Of a stretch of 64,000 nt of DNA, positions 52,340-61,484 are shown piece after piece. Where the stretch lies: positions 62,001 through 126,000 of the forward strand of contig JAMLHN010000002.1 of assembly GCA_023957115.1 (NCBI GenBank). Reading direction: 5' to 3'. The notes below the pieces were generated by a model. It did not search any database. It was not told the origin of the DNA and worked only from the letters and a program-made list of their open reading frames with translations. Source of the stretch: Thermomicrobiales bacterium (GTDB lineage: Bacteria > Chloroflexota > Chloroflexia > Thermomicrobiales > UBA6265). The first letter of the stretch is position 1, and each line of letters opens with the position of its first letter. The position numbers were made by a program, and so were the translations under genes.

Positions 52340-53346
52340 CCGAGAACGACTACGATTGGGGACTGGCTCCGGGAGAAACGTTCGAACCGAACGAGCTGGA
52401 AGACGACATAACAACCAGTCAGCCGCACATCATGACCGCGCTTGGTCCCATCGCCCCTAGCAATCTGGATCTGACGCTTCATCACGAGCATGTCGTCGCC
52501 AAACCGATGGATGTGGGACGCGACGATCCCGATCTTTTGCTCGATTCGGTCGATGCCGCGGTCGCCGAGCTGGAAGATGCCTTCCATCACGGTTTGCGCG
52601 GTATCGTCGATATGACGCCGGTCGACTACGGCCGCGATCCAGCGGCCATTCTCTGGGTTGCGCAACGCGTTCCCGTGCATGTGATCGTCATTACGGGGCA
52701 CCACAAGCATGTTCACGCCGCGCCGTGGGTAGGGGAGAAGTCCGTTGCGGAGATCGCGGCCCGCAGTATCGACGAGATCCGAGGCGGCATCGAGGGCACC
52801 GCGCTACGTGCTGGTGTCGTCAAAGCGGGTACTAGTCTGAACGAGATCACCGAGGTCGAGGGGCGAGTTCTCCGCGCGGGGGCGCATGCCCACCTGGCCA
52901 CGGGGGTCCCGATCTCCACGCATACCGACAAGGGCACCATGGCGCTGGAGCAGATTGCGATCCTGCGGGCGGAAGGCGTCGATCCTGCCCGCGTGATCGT
53001 CGGGCATCTCGATTTTGCGCTGGAGGAGGACTATCTCCTGCGCGTGCTCGATACCGGCGCGTTCGTCTCCTTCGATCAGATCTCAAAAACGAAATATGCT
53101 GCCGATGAGGACCGCGCCGCGATGCTGGCGAGACTGGCATCACGCGGATACATCGACCAGCTCCTGATCTCAGGCGATCTTGCTCGAAAATCCTACTGGC
53201 TCGCCTATGAAGGCGGACCCGGGTTTCGCTACCTGATCGAGTCGTTTCCCGTCATGTTGATGGAAGCTGGTTTGTCTGCAGTGGAAGTGCGCGCCATTTT
53301 GGTCGACAATCCAGGCCGGGCGCTGACGATTCGACCCCCAGGATAG
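52336..53346 (+). CDS. Phosphotriesterase-family metal hydrolase
   Basis: A 336-residue TIM-barrel amidohydrolase of the PTE/Php family: MTALGPIAPSNLDLTLHHEH (metal HxH), GIVDMTPVDYGRDP, VVKAGTSLNEITEVEGRVL with the bridging Lys, GVPISTHTDKGTMALEQ, ARVIVGHLDFALEEDYL and LLISGDLARKSYW with the metal Asp. A 30-residue acidic N-terminal extension is extra. Relatives are lactonases or esterases. It is coupled to the MetE-like gene, so the two may act on one organosulfur or lactone compound. Confidence 0.85.
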   Translation: MTENDYDWGLAPGETFEPNELEDDITTSQPHIMTALGPIAPSNLDLTLHHEHVVAKPMDVGRDDPDLLLDSVDAAVAELEDAFHHGLRGIVDMTPVDYGRDPAAILWVAQRVPVHVIVITGHHKHVHAAPWVGEKSVAEIAARSIDEIRGGIEGTALRAGVVKAGTSLNEITEVEGRVLRAGAHAHLATGVPISTHTDKGTMALEQIAILRAEGVDPARVIVGHLDFALEEDYLLRVLDTGAFVSFDQISKTKYAADEDRAAMLARLASRGYIDQLLISGDLARKSYWLAYEGGPGFRYLIESFPVMLMEAGLSAVEVRAILVDNPGRALTIRPPG

Positions 53347-53518
53347 TTGCGCCATCGGTGAGCGCGTTGGTGCGATATCCGGCGCGAAAGCGTTGCTGGT
53401 ATTCACCGGTGACGTGTAAAACCCGCGCCGAATCTTAAGCCATACGGCGTACAATCACGGTAGACAACAAGGTGCATGTCGTTGTGACATGTACTCGCAT
53501 TGAACGGGAGGAATGCAT

Positions 53519-54013
53519 ATGGCGACATTGAGCGCGTGGCTTTTTGACACGCCGGACGGCGCGGCCAAGGCCGAGAATCTCTTGCTCGATTTGCAGAAGC
53601 AGCGGGTGCTTGTCGTGCAGGACGCCGCAACGGTGAGCTGGCCCGAAGGCGCCAAGAAGCCAAAGACCAAGGAGCTTACCAGCGCGGGCTGGGTGGGCGC
53701 CGGTATGGGGGGGCTCTGGGGCCTGCTCTTCGGGCTGATCTTCTTTGTTCCGCTGCTGGGCGTTGCCATCGGCGCCGGCATCGGCGCGCTGATGGGACGC
53801 TTTTCCGACTATGGCATCAGCAAAGACTTTATCGACCGGTAAAGGACAAAGGTGGTTCCGGAGCACGTCCGCCCTTTCCTCATGTCGTCGAATGCCAACA
53901 CCGAGGTGGCCGAGGAGATCAAGCGGGCCGGGCTCGAGGCTGAGCTGATCCAGTCGAACCTGAGCGATGAGCAGGCCGACGAGCTGCGCAAGACCTTCAG
54001 CGACGCGGAGTAG
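53519..54013 (+). pseudogene. DUF1269 membrane protein interrupted by a stop
   Basis: The first 108 codons encode the DUF1269 N-terminal part (MATLSAWLFDTPDGAAKAEN), a Gly-rich double TM (GWVGAGMGGLWGLLFGL) and GISKDFID, then TAA at 53840. In the same frame the normal C-terminal half continues: VVPEHVRPFLMSSNANTEVA and LIQSNLSDEQADELRKTF to a stop at 54013. The expected junction (DRVKDKVVPEH) would be restored by adding one G before the TAA and removing one G a few bases later. Total length (164 residues) is then normal. Either compensating base errors or a broken gene. ATG 53519 sits 7 bp from GGGAGG. Confidence 0.8.
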
Positions 54014-54086
54014 ACCGCACCAGATCGGTACAATGACGAGCGTGGCCGAACCCCGGCCGCGCTCGTTTGCTTTCGGGAGCCTGGAA

Positions 54087-54773
54087 ATGGAGCGAACCCA
54101 ACCTGCGCGCGCGCTGATCTTCGATATGGACGGTTTGCTGGTCGACAGCGAGGGGTTGGCCGCAGAGGCGATGGACCGTTTGCTGGCCGAGTACCGGCTC
54201 GAACGCGATCCCGACATTCAGCCGCGTCTGTTGGGCCGCCGTCTCGTCGAGGCACTAGCCATTGTGCGCGACGGCTACGGCATCGACGATGAGCTCGATG
54301 TGCTGATTGCCCGCTATAGCGTTTTGCGTACCGAGGCGCTTCGCGGATCGGTGCGACCCATGCCGGGAGCACGCGAAATCGTCGAGCGGGCACGGCTGGC
54401 GGGGTATCCGCTTGCACTGGCGACCTCGGGAATGCGCATCCATGTCGACGTGTCATTGGGGGAAACTGGGCTGGCCGGTCGCTTCGATTCGGAAACGACC
54501 GGAGATGAGGTTACGCGGGGCAAACCCGCGCCCGATCTCTTCCTGACGGCTGCCAATCGGCTTGGCTTGGAACCTGCCGAGCTGATCGTTCTCGAAGATT
54601 CTCCGTTGGGTATCGAAGCGGCCACGGCAGCCGGCATGCGCTCGATCGCCGTGATCGGGCATCCCGGCCGGCAGGCGGTCTTTCCGGTCGAACCGACAGT
54701 GGTCGTCGATACGCTCTTCGACGCAGCCGGCTGGCTGGGACTTCCCGCGCTGGCCGAAACAGTTGCCTTGTGA
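54087..54773 (+). CDS. HAD-superfamily hydrolase (beta-phosphoglucomutase-like)
   Basis: A 228-residue HAD subfamily IA protein: nucleophile motif ALIFDMDGLLVDSEGLAAEA, helical cap, motif II LALATSGM, GKPAPDLFLTAANRLGL with the Lys, and LVLEDSPLGIEAATAAGMRS. It acts on a phosphosugar or other small phosphate ester. ATG 54087 has GGGAGCC upstream; ATG 54034 is an alternative with 18 more residues. Confidence 0.9.
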   Translation: MERTQPARALIFDMDGLLVDSEGLAAEAMDRLLAEYRLERDPDIQPRLLGRRLVEALAIVRDGYGIDDELDVLIARYSVLRTEALRGSVRPMPGAREIVERARLAGYPLALATSGMRIHVDVSLGETGLAGRFDSETTGDEVTRGKPAPDLFLTAANRLGLEPAELIVLEDSPLGIEAATAAGMRSIAVIGHPGRQAVFPVEPTVVVDTLFDAAGWLGLPALAETVAL

Positions 54774-54788
54774 GTTTCGGGAAACCGT

Positions 54789-54816
54789 GGAGCGTCGCCA
54801 TCGATGGCAACGCTCC
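54789..54816 (+). terminator. Strong hairpin after the HAD gene
   Basis: GGAGCGTCGCCAT / ATGGCAACGCTCC pair over 12 of 13 positions with almost no loop, 15 bp after the HAD stop. No T-run follows, so it may act with Rho or as an mRNA end-protecting structure. Confidence 0.55.
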
Positions 54817-54926
54817 GGAACACGTGGCGCCGGGTACGGGTTCGGATTACGCTCCAGGACGGCGTCTCAGGTAAGATTCGGCATCGATTGGTCGCCGCGA
54901 GCGGCCATTACCGCGGGTCACCGTAG

Positions 54927-55172
54927 ATGGCAGTACGGGTATTTCTCCAGTCTGGCCGGCTCTTGCCGGGTCCACCTCAACCGGGCGATCTTCCTGCAGA
55001 GCGCGTGTTCATTCATGCGTCCGACGTTCCAGAGGTTTGGGTCGAAACCGAGAGTGAAGCCGTTCCGCCCACCGGACGGGTGGTTTCGTTTGCGCTGTCA
55101 CGCCCGCTCGATATTGGCTTCGAGCGGATCGTTGGCACCGTCGAGCGCAAGCTCAACAAGAGCAGCCGGTGA
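54927..55172 (+). CDS. Small protein, unknown
   Basis: An 81-residue protein with no TM segment: MAVRVFLQSGRLLPGPPQPG, then VPEVWVETESEAVPPTGRVV and FERIVGTVERKLNKSSR. Codon use looks like the neighbours, but no clear ribosome site precedes the ATG. It lies alone between the HAD and amine oxidase genes. No family recognised. Confidence 0.45.
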   Translation: MAVRVFLQSGRLLPGPPQPGDLPAERVFIHASDVPEVWVETESEAVPPTGRVVSFALSRPLDIGFERIVGTVERKLNKSSR

Positions 55173-55259
55173 GCGCGGTGCTCCGCGCCCTGGCCCCGGC
55201 GGCCTGAGCAAGGGGGTTCGCTTGCGCCGATGGCGATAGTGGTTTGACGGGGAGGTGAC

Positions 55260-56513
55260 ATGTCAGTTGGCAAGAGCGGGAATGTGGATGTCGTGGTTAT
55301 CGGGGCTGGGGCGGCTGGGCTCGGAGCTGCGAAGGCGCTTCAGACAGCAGGTAAGCGATTTGTCGTCCTGGAAGCGATGGACCGTGCCGGCGGGCGCGCC
55401 TGGACCGATAGCAGCACCTTTGGGGTTCCCGTCGACTGGGGATGTCACTGGCTCCACTCTGCTTCGATCAACCCCATGCGCCAGTATGCCGATGAGCTCG
55501 GTATTGCCTATCTCGATCGTCACGTGCCGTGGAAGGCGGCCGAGGCCGGCGGGCGATTGTTCTCCGAGTCCGAGCGTGACGCCCTGATGGTCGAGTTCGA
55601 TGCGCTCTACCGGGCCGGCATGAGCGCGGGAGAGCGGGGGATCGATGTACCGCTGAGCGATGTCGTCGATGCGTCGTCGCCCGCGTATGGGCTCTTCGAA
55701 TCATCGGTGCAGGCGGAATGGGGATTCATGCCGGCGGAGGTCTCGACCCTCGACGCAGTTCGCTACCGGGATACCGATGAGAATTTCGCTGTCCGGGACG
55801 GGTATGGCGCGCTGCTCCTGGCGGTCGCGTCTGGCATACCGACCGAGCTGAATACGCCGGTAAAGCAGGTCATCCTCGATGGAAACGGGGTGCGGGTCGT
55901 GACCGATCGAGGTGCGATCGAGGCGGACTCGGTCATCGTCTCGGTGTCGACCAACGTTCTCTCCCGCGGGCTGATCGACTTCCAACCCGGACTTCCCGAC
56001 TGGAAGCTCGCGGCAGCCGCCGCGGTGCCGCTGGGATCCGACAATAAGGTCGTCTTGCAGGTCGATAGCAGGCATTTTGGTATCGACGAGCATTGCAGTC
56101 TGCGGATACCGTATCCGGGTGCCCCCTGGTTCAACGTTCAGGTACGGCCGTTCGGCCGGGAAATCGTCTCGATCTACATGGGTGGTCCGATCAGCGCGGA
56201 GCTCGAAGCTGCCGGCGCGGATGCAGCCATCGAAGCTGGTCGGCAGGCACTGATCGATACCTTTGGCACTGGACTTGCCGGACACATTGGCAAAGGCGCC
56301 GCATCCGCCTGGGGACTGGAACCGTCGATTCTTGGCGCGTATGGGGCGGCGCGTCCAGGGCAGGCGAACCTGCGGGGCGACCTCGCCAAACCGGTCGAGG
56401 ACCGCATCTTCTTTTGCGGTGAGGCGACGCATCCGTACTTTTTCTCCACCTGCCACGGCGCCTGGATGTCTGGCGAACGCGCTGCCGCGGAGGCCCTTGC
56501 GATCCTGAGTTGA
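55260..56513 (+). CDS. Flavin monoamine oxidase-family protein
   Basis: A 417-residue FAD oxidase. The dinucleotide fold VVVIGAGAAGLGAAKALQTA and GG-doublet DRAGGRAWTDS are at the N-terminus; RYRDTDENFAVRDGYGALLL lies mid-protein; the C-terminal FAD motif is RIFFCGEATHPYFFSTCHGA. GGGGAGGTGAC precedes ATG 55260. It would oxidise an amine or related compound using oxygen. Substrate unknown. Confidence 0.9.
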   Translation: MSVGKSGNVDVVVIGAGAAGLGAAKALQTAGKRFVVLEAMDRAGGRAWTDSSTFGVPVDWGCHWLHSASINPMRQYADELGIAYLDRHVPWKAAEAGGRLFSESERDALMVEFDALYRAGMSAGERGIDVPLSDVVDASSPAYGLFESSVQAEWGFMPAEVSTLDAVRYRDTDENFAVRDGYGALLLAVASGIPTELNTPVKQVILDGNGVRVVTDRGAIEADSVIVSVSTNVLSRGLIDFQPGLPDWKLAAAAAVPLGSDNKVVLQVDSRHFGIDEHCSLRIPYPGAPWFNVQVRPFGREIVSIYMGGPISAELEAAGADAAIEAGRQALIDTFGTGLAGHIGKGAASAWGLEPSILGAYGAARPGQANLRGDLAKPVEDRIFFCGEATHPYFFSTCHGAWMSGERAAAEALAILS

Positions 56514-56637
56514 TCGGGAATCGAGGAGCTGGGAGCGAGCATATCGGAGCTGGAACGGGCTCCCCGAGCTCAGTCGAAGCATGTCCGCTCCGCTTCGAGC
56601 CGATTCGACATGATATTCACAATTCAGTTCGTCCCAA

Positions 56638-56769
56638 TTACGGAAGCCGGGTAAAGACACAAGGATGTCTACCCCCGTGTCTTGTAGCCGCCGGCGAAGC
56701 ACCGCCGACACCGGGCCGGCGGCTACCCCATACCTTGTATCCCCAAGCAATTACGCGGATTCCGTATAA
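56638..56769. mobile_element. MITE-like repeat with terminal inverted repeats, copy 2
   Basis: Bounded by TTACGGAAGCCG and CGGATTCCGTAT (56756-56767). It shares most of its sequence with 25932-26063, including GGTAAAGACACAAGGATGTC and TATCCCCAAGCAATTACGCG. The inside can fold (GCCGCCGGC / GCCGGCGGC). No coding capacity. It stops about 30 bp ahead of the copA promoter. Confidence 0.8.
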
Positions 56770-56797
56770 ACGCCCGAGAATCCCCTTGCCCACTTCC

Positions 56798-56826
56798 TTG
56801 CATTAAATACCCCCTGGGGGTATAAT
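56798..56826 (+). promoter_or_regulatory. copA promoter with CsoR-type operator
   Basis: TTGCAT (56798-56803) and TATAAT (56821-56826) are spaced 17 bp. The palindrome ATACCCCCTGGGGGTAT (56807-56823) fills the spacer and overlaps the -10 box. It matches the TACCCC-N-GGGGTA pattern of CsoR copper repressor sites. Copper would release the repressor and turn on copA. No csoR gene is in the window. Confidence 0.88.
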
Positions 56827-56861
56827 GGCCTCATGAATGCATCCTCGAAAGGAGTGTGCCC

Positions 56862-59438
56862 ATGAGCGCCACGCTCGACCCCAACAAGACAGTATCCGCC
56901 CCTGACGATCGCCAGGTGACGCTGGCGATCGAGGGGATGACCTGCGCGTCGTGTGTGCGGCGTCGAAAACGCGTTGGCCGGCCAAGACCGGATGGCGTCA
57001 GCAGTGCATCGGTCAATCTCGCCACTGAAGAGGCCACAGTCCAGTTCGATCCGGCGGTTGTCTCGCTGGATACCCTGGAACAGGCGGTCACCGATGCCGG
57101 ATATGGTGTCGCGACGAGGGAGCTTGCGCTGCCGGTCGAAGGGATGACCTGCGCGTCGTGTGTGCGGCGTGTCGAACGGGCGCTCGAAGCGGTCACCGGG
57201 GTGGAATCGGTCAATGTGAATTTGGCCACCGAAACCGCGACCGTTCGGTATCTCCCCGGTACGGCAACCCGGGCCGATATGGTTTCGGCGGTCGAGTACG
57301 CAGGGTATTCCGTCGCGCAACAGGCCGATTCCTCCGACGTGGAAGATCTGGAAGCCGAGCGTGAGGCTACCCGGGCGAAAGAGCTTCGCTCGCTCGGTAT
57401 CAAGGCGGTGGTCAGCCTGGCCGCATCGGCCATCATGATGCTGCTCATGTACTGGCCCGAATCGATCCTGGGCGCCCAACCGTTTGGCAGCATGGAAAAC
57501 ATGAACAGATTCATGTTCGTGCTGGCGACGCCAATACAGTTCTGGGCCGGATGGCGGTTCTACAAGACGGCGATTGCCGCGGCCCGGCATGGTTCAGCCA
57601 ATATGTCGACGCTGGTGGCGCTGGGTACATCGGCGGCGTATTTCTATTCGGTCGTCGCGACCTTCTGGCCAGAGCGTCTGATGCGCAACCATATGGAGAT
57701 GCCGGAGGTCTACTACGAAACCGCAACGGTCATTATCGGACTGGTTCTGCTCGGTCGCTGGCTCGAGGCTCGTGCCCGCCTGCAAACCGGCGTAGCGATC
57801 AAGTCGCTGATGGGACTGGCGCCCAAGACGGCCCATGTCCTGCGCGATGGTGTCGAAACCGAAGTTCCGGTCGATGAGCTACAACGGGGAGATTTGATTC
57901 GCGTCCGACCTGGCGAGCGGGTGCCGACCGACGGCGTGATTGTCGAGGGCGCTTCGGCGGTCGACGAGAGTATGCTGACCGGCGAGAGCATTCCCATCGA
58001 AAAGGGGACTGGGGATCAGGTCATTGGCGCGACCGCGAATACCACCGGATCGTTCGTCTTTCGCGCGACCAATGTCGGCAAGGACACTGCGCTAGCGCAG
58101 ATCGTCAAACTGGTCAGCGATGCCCAGGGCTCGAAAGCGCCAATCCAGCGCCTGGCCGACCAGATCTCTGCCTATTTCGTCCCGGTGGTGCTTGGCCTGG
58201 CAGCGTTGACGTTTGCGATCTGGTACCTCGTCGGACCTGAGCCAAAAACGACCTTTGCCCTGGTTTCGGCGATCTCTGTGCTCATCATCGCCTGCCCCTG
58301 CGCCATGGGATTGGCAACGCCGACCGCAATCATGGTTGGCACGGGCCGAGCCGCGCAGCTGGGCGTGTTGATCAAGAACGCTGAAGCATTGGAACAGGCG
58401 CACTCGGTCGATACCGTCTTGCTCGATAAGACCGGTACGATCACCCGCGGCAGGCCGTCCCTGACCGATGTCATCGTGACGGGTGACGTCCACCGGTCGG
58501 AGGCGTTGCGCCTGGCGGCTTCGGCCGAGGTGGGATCCGAACACCCAATTGCCAAGGCCATCGTGGCGTCGGCTCGGGAAAGCGGAGCGAACCTGGCGAA
58601 TATCGAGACATTCCAGGCGATTTCCGGTCACGGCGTCGAGGCGCGCATCGACGGCAAACGCATCTTGCTCGGCAACGAGGCCCTGATGACCCGCGAATCG
58701 ATCGATGTCACTCCGTTGCGCGTCGAACAGGCCCAGTTGTCGTCCAACGGGAAGACGGCCATGTATCTTGCCGTCGATGGCGAGCTCGCCGCGCTGCTTG
58801 GTGTCGCGGATACCGTCAAGACCGAGTCGCGCAATGCGATTCGGCAGATGGAAGCGCTTGGATTGCAGGTCTGGATGGTCACCGGCGACAGTCGCCCGAC
58901 CGCCGAGGCGATCGGCGCGGAGGTGGGTATCCCCTCCGAGCGGATTCTGGCCGAGACGCGGCCCGATCAGAAAGCCGAACGGGTCTCCACCCTGCAGGCC
59001 GAAGGCAAAACGGTGGCGATGGTCGGTGACGGCATCAACGACGCTCCGGCGTTGGCGCAGGCCAATCTTGGCATTGCGATTGGGACGGGCGCGGATATTG
59101 CCATGGAAGCGAGCGATGTCACGCTGGTCGGTGGCGATCTCCATGGTGTCTCCACTGCGGTCGAGCTTTCGCGGCGTACGATGCGCACCATTCGCCAGAA
59201 TCTCTTCTGGGCGTTTGGCTACAACGTGGTGCTGATTCCGGTGGCCATGGGGATCCTCTATCCGCTTACCGGGCATCTGCTCAATCCGGCGTTTGCCGCC
59301 GCGGCCATGGCGTTGTCCAGCGTCTCGGTGGTGACCAACTCGTTGCGGCTGCGATCGTTCGAGCCGTCTCCCGACGAGCCATCTGGTCGTGGAGGACGCC
59401 CGGTTTCCCAGTTGCATCGGCAACCTGCCGGCAACTGA
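56862..59438 (+). CDS. copA: Copper-exporting P1B-type ATPase
   Basis: An 858-residue heavy-metal ATPase that pumps Cu(I) out of the cytoplasm. It has two N-terminal HMA domains, each with [10 protein letters not shown], eight TM segments, the actuator [10 protein letters not shown], the CPC ion motif [14 protein letters not shown], phosphorylation motif [20 protein letters not shown], and [20 protein letters not shown], with the final TM stretch [22 protein letters not shown]1 is damaged: just after CVRR about a dozen residues are out of frame ([11 protein letters not shown] instead of a [10 protein letters not shown]-like run) owing to a 2-bp loss and 5-bp gain. AAAGGAG precedes ATG 56862. 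It is under the CsoR-type operator. Confidence 0.95.
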   Translation: MSATLDPNKTVSAPDDRQVTLAIEGMTCASCVRRRKRVGRPRPDGVSSASVNLATEEATVQFDPAVVSLDTLEQAVTDAGYGVATRELALPVEGMTCASCVRRVERALEAVTGVESVNVNLATETATVRYLPGTATRADMVSAVEYAGYSVAQQADSSDVEDLEAEREATRAKELRSLGIKAVVSLAASAIMMLLMYWPESILGAQPFGSMENMNRFMFVLATPIQFWAGWRFYKTAIAAARHGSANMSTLVALGTSAAYFYSVVATFWPERLMRNHMEMPEVYYETATVIIGLVLLGRWLEARARLQTGVAIKSLMGLAPKTAHVLRDGVETEVPVDELQRGDLIRVRPGERVPTDGVIVEGASAVDESMLTGESIPIEKGTGDQVIGATANTTGSFVFRATNVGKDTALAQIVKLVSDAQGSKAPIQRLADQISAYFVPVVLGLAALTFAIWYLVGPEPKTTFALVSAISVLIIACPCAMGLATPTAIMVGTGRAAQLGVLIKNAEALEQAHSVDTVLLDKTGTITRGRPSLTDVIVTGDVHRSEALRLAASAEVGSEHPIAKAIVASARESGANLANIETFQAISGHGVEARIDGKRILLGNEALMTRESIDVTPLRVEQAQLSSNGKTAMYLAVDGELAALLGVADTVKTESRNAIRQMEALGLQVWMVTGDSRPTAEAIGAEVGIPSERILAETRPDQKAERVSTLQAEGKTVAMVGDGINDAPALAQANLGIAIGTGADIAMEASDVTLVGGDLHGVSTAVELSRRTMRTIRQNLFWAFGYNVVLIPVAMGILYPLTGHLLNPAFAAAAMALSSVSVVTNSLRLRSFEPSPDEPSGRGGRPVSQLHRQPAGN

Positions 59439-59465
59439 CGATGGCGGATGTCCTGAGCCCTGATT

Positions 59466-59667
59466 GATACGGAATCCGGATGAGTACGAAGGGATAGTCG
59501 AACGACGTGCCAATAGGCGCTGACAACGAGCGCTGGATGGTCACGGAGAATCACGTCGTTCGGTCGCGTACGTCTGCACCGAAGAGGTTCTAGCCCAGCG
59601 TTTCAACGTTGGGAGCGCGGCGAATCGACGCCACGCCGTCTCGGAGCGTTCAGACGGATTCCGTATC
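59466..59667. mobile_element. Repeat element with terminal inverted repeats and internal palindrome
   Basis: Perfect ends GATACGGAATCCG (59466-59478) and CGGATTCCGTATC (59655-59667) enclose about 200 bp containing CCCAGCGTTTCAACGTTGGG (59594-59613). It occupies much of the 411-bp gap between copA and the PAP2 gene; I see no gene in the gap. The ends are those of the 132-bp elements, but the interior differs. Confidence 0.78.
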
Positions 59668-59849
59668 ATGCGGAATCTGCGTGGTTGCATGATGCGGCTA
59701 CGGGTTCCAGAGGTGACATCCTGGTACATCCACCCGGAACCTGTACCAGACCCCGGGCCTTCGTTGCACCCTGCTGCATTCGTTGACGCCGTGGACCCTT
59801 TGGTATGATCGGTAGGTCCTTGCCCGCTTTGACTCCGCAGGGAGCAACA

Positions 59850-61454
59850 ATGGAGCTATTTGGCCGATCGCCCACACATCCCACAACAGGTCTCGAATGG
59901 TTGGTGCTCGCTGGTTTGCTGGGGGTCATCGTTCTCAGTGTTCTGCGAGCGGCTGATCTGCCGGCAGCCCTTCTGACGAGTGGAGCCGCTTTGGCGGCGT
60001 ATATCTTCGATCGCTCGTTCGCCATACCGTTCGCGGTGGCAGTCGCTGGGTTGGCGGCGTTCGTGTTTCGGAAACGGACCGTTCATCGTGAGCCGGAACA
60101 ACGTGCACTGCGGGAAGGGACCGTCTTCGTCGCGATCGTTGCCCTCTACGCGTTGGGAAGCCAGGTGGTCCATGAATCTTGGGAGATTGCGCAGCAGAAC
60201 AGCATCGCAATCATTGATTTCGAGCAGACCTTGCGTATTGGACACGAGCTGGCGCTGCAACGCTGGCTTCTCGACCATGATCGCTACCTGCCGCTGATCG
60301 ATACCGCCTATTCCTGGCTCTTTCTCCCCTTCGTTGGCGGCACGCTCGCCTGGCTTTATCTGACCCAGGATCGCCTCTACCGGCAATATCGGACGGCGTT
60401 GGCGATCTCGGCCCTCCTCGCGGTGATCGTCGTCGCCTTGCATCCAGTCGCGCCCCCGCGGTCGACTTCCGGGAGCGGCTTGATCGGCACGCACGCGCTT
60501 GTTGGAGGATCGGACGGCATGATCGGACCGTTCGATGCGGTGCCGAGTCTTCACGTCGGCTGGGCGGCGCTCAGCGGGATGGCACTGTATTTCGGCGTTC
60601 GGAGCCGGTTGCGCTGGGTCTGGCTCATCGCGCCGCCGGTTGCCATGCTCTTCATGGCCATGGCGACGGGCGAGCACTATCTCGTCGATTGCGTCGTTGG
60701 GTTGGTCATCGCGCTCATCCCCTTCCTGACCATTCAATGGGTCGATCGACGACTCGGCGGACCGTATTACTTTTCGCTCTCGTTGCTCTCGCCGCGCACC
60801 ATCGGGCGGGCGCTCAATGCGGCCGCCCGCGAGATTGCCGACGACCCGCGCCTGCGGGGCACGGTCTATCTGCTCGGTCTGTTACTCACGTATCTGCTCG
60901 TACGGGAGGCAGTCGATTCGGGATTCACCGAGTACTGGGGCTATATGGTGGCCCAGATTGCCTTGACCATCCTCATCCTCGTGACGCTCAGCGTGCATTT
61001 TTCCGAGCAAGGTGGCTTCTCGCTCCTGACACATGCCATCGTGATCGTCACCACCTACGCCGATACCTTTGGCACGGCCGGTCATCTGTACGATCGCTTT
61101 TCCTCCTATGACAAGATCACCCATTTCCTCGGATGCGCGGCGGTCGCTTCGGCCATGGGCGATCTTCTCATCAACATGTCCCGCAAAGGGACGATCAGCT
61201 GGGCGCCGAGCAAGCTGTTGATGGTTGCTGTTGCGCTGGCCCTGACCGGTGGAATCGCCTGGGAAATCTACGAGTACGTTGGCGATAAGCTGCTCGACAC
61301 CGGGCGGCACAATGGAGCGGAAGATACGATCTACGATCATCTCCGACACAGTCGGCGCGGTCACGGCGGCGTCGTTCCTCTATTGGTGGCATTTCATGTC
61401 GTCGAACGAACCCGCTTCGGACCGGAGACAGCCAGCCGTGGTCACGACCGATGA
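59850..61454 (+). CDS. PAP2-family membrane phosphatase with C-terminal membrane domain, 3' frameshift likely
   Basis: A 534-residue protein with 11-12 TM segments; ATG 59850 has GGGAG upstream. The N-terminal half carries a PAP2/inositol-phosphorylceramide-synthase-like active site: FDAVPSLHVGWAALSG and ATGEHYLVDCVVGLVIAL with the catalytic histidines. The C-terminal half resembles DUF2238-type proteins (YDKITHFLGCAAVASAMGD, GIAWEIYEYVGDKLLDTG, EDTIYD). After EDTIYD the frame shifts: a one-base gain near 61339 would restore IISDTVGAVTAASFLYWWHF and move the stop to 61488, overlapping manA by ATGA. It probably dephosphorylates an undecaprenyl or other lipid phosphate. Confidence 0.82.
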   Translation: MELFGRSPTHPTTGLEWLVLAGLLGVIVLSVLRAADLPAALLTSGAALAAYIFDRSFAIPFAVAVAGLAAFVFRKRTVHREPEQRALREGTVFVAIVALYALGSQVVHESWEIAQQNSIAIIDFEQTLRIGHELALQRWLLDHDRYLPLIDTAYSWLFLPFVGGTLAWLYLTQDRLYRQYRTALAISALLAVIVVALHPVAPPRSTSGSGLIGTHALVGGSDGMIGPFDAVPSLHVGWAALSGMALYFGVRSRLRWVWLIAPPVAMLFMAMATGEHYLVDCVVGLVIALIPFLTIQWVDRRLGGPYYFSLSLLSPRTIGRALNAAAREIADDPRLRGTVYLLGLLLTYLLVREAVDSGFTEYWGYMVAQIALTILILVTLSVHFSEQGGFSLLTHAIVIVTTYADTFGTAGHLYDRFSSYDKITHFLGCAAVASAMGDLLINMSRKGTISWAPSKLLMVAVALALTGGIAWEIYEYVGDKLLDTGRHNGAEDTIYDHLRHSRRGHGGVVPLLVAFHVVERTRFGPETASRGHDR

Positions 61455-61484
61455 TGAAATGCAACGTCTGGATCTTCACCAACG

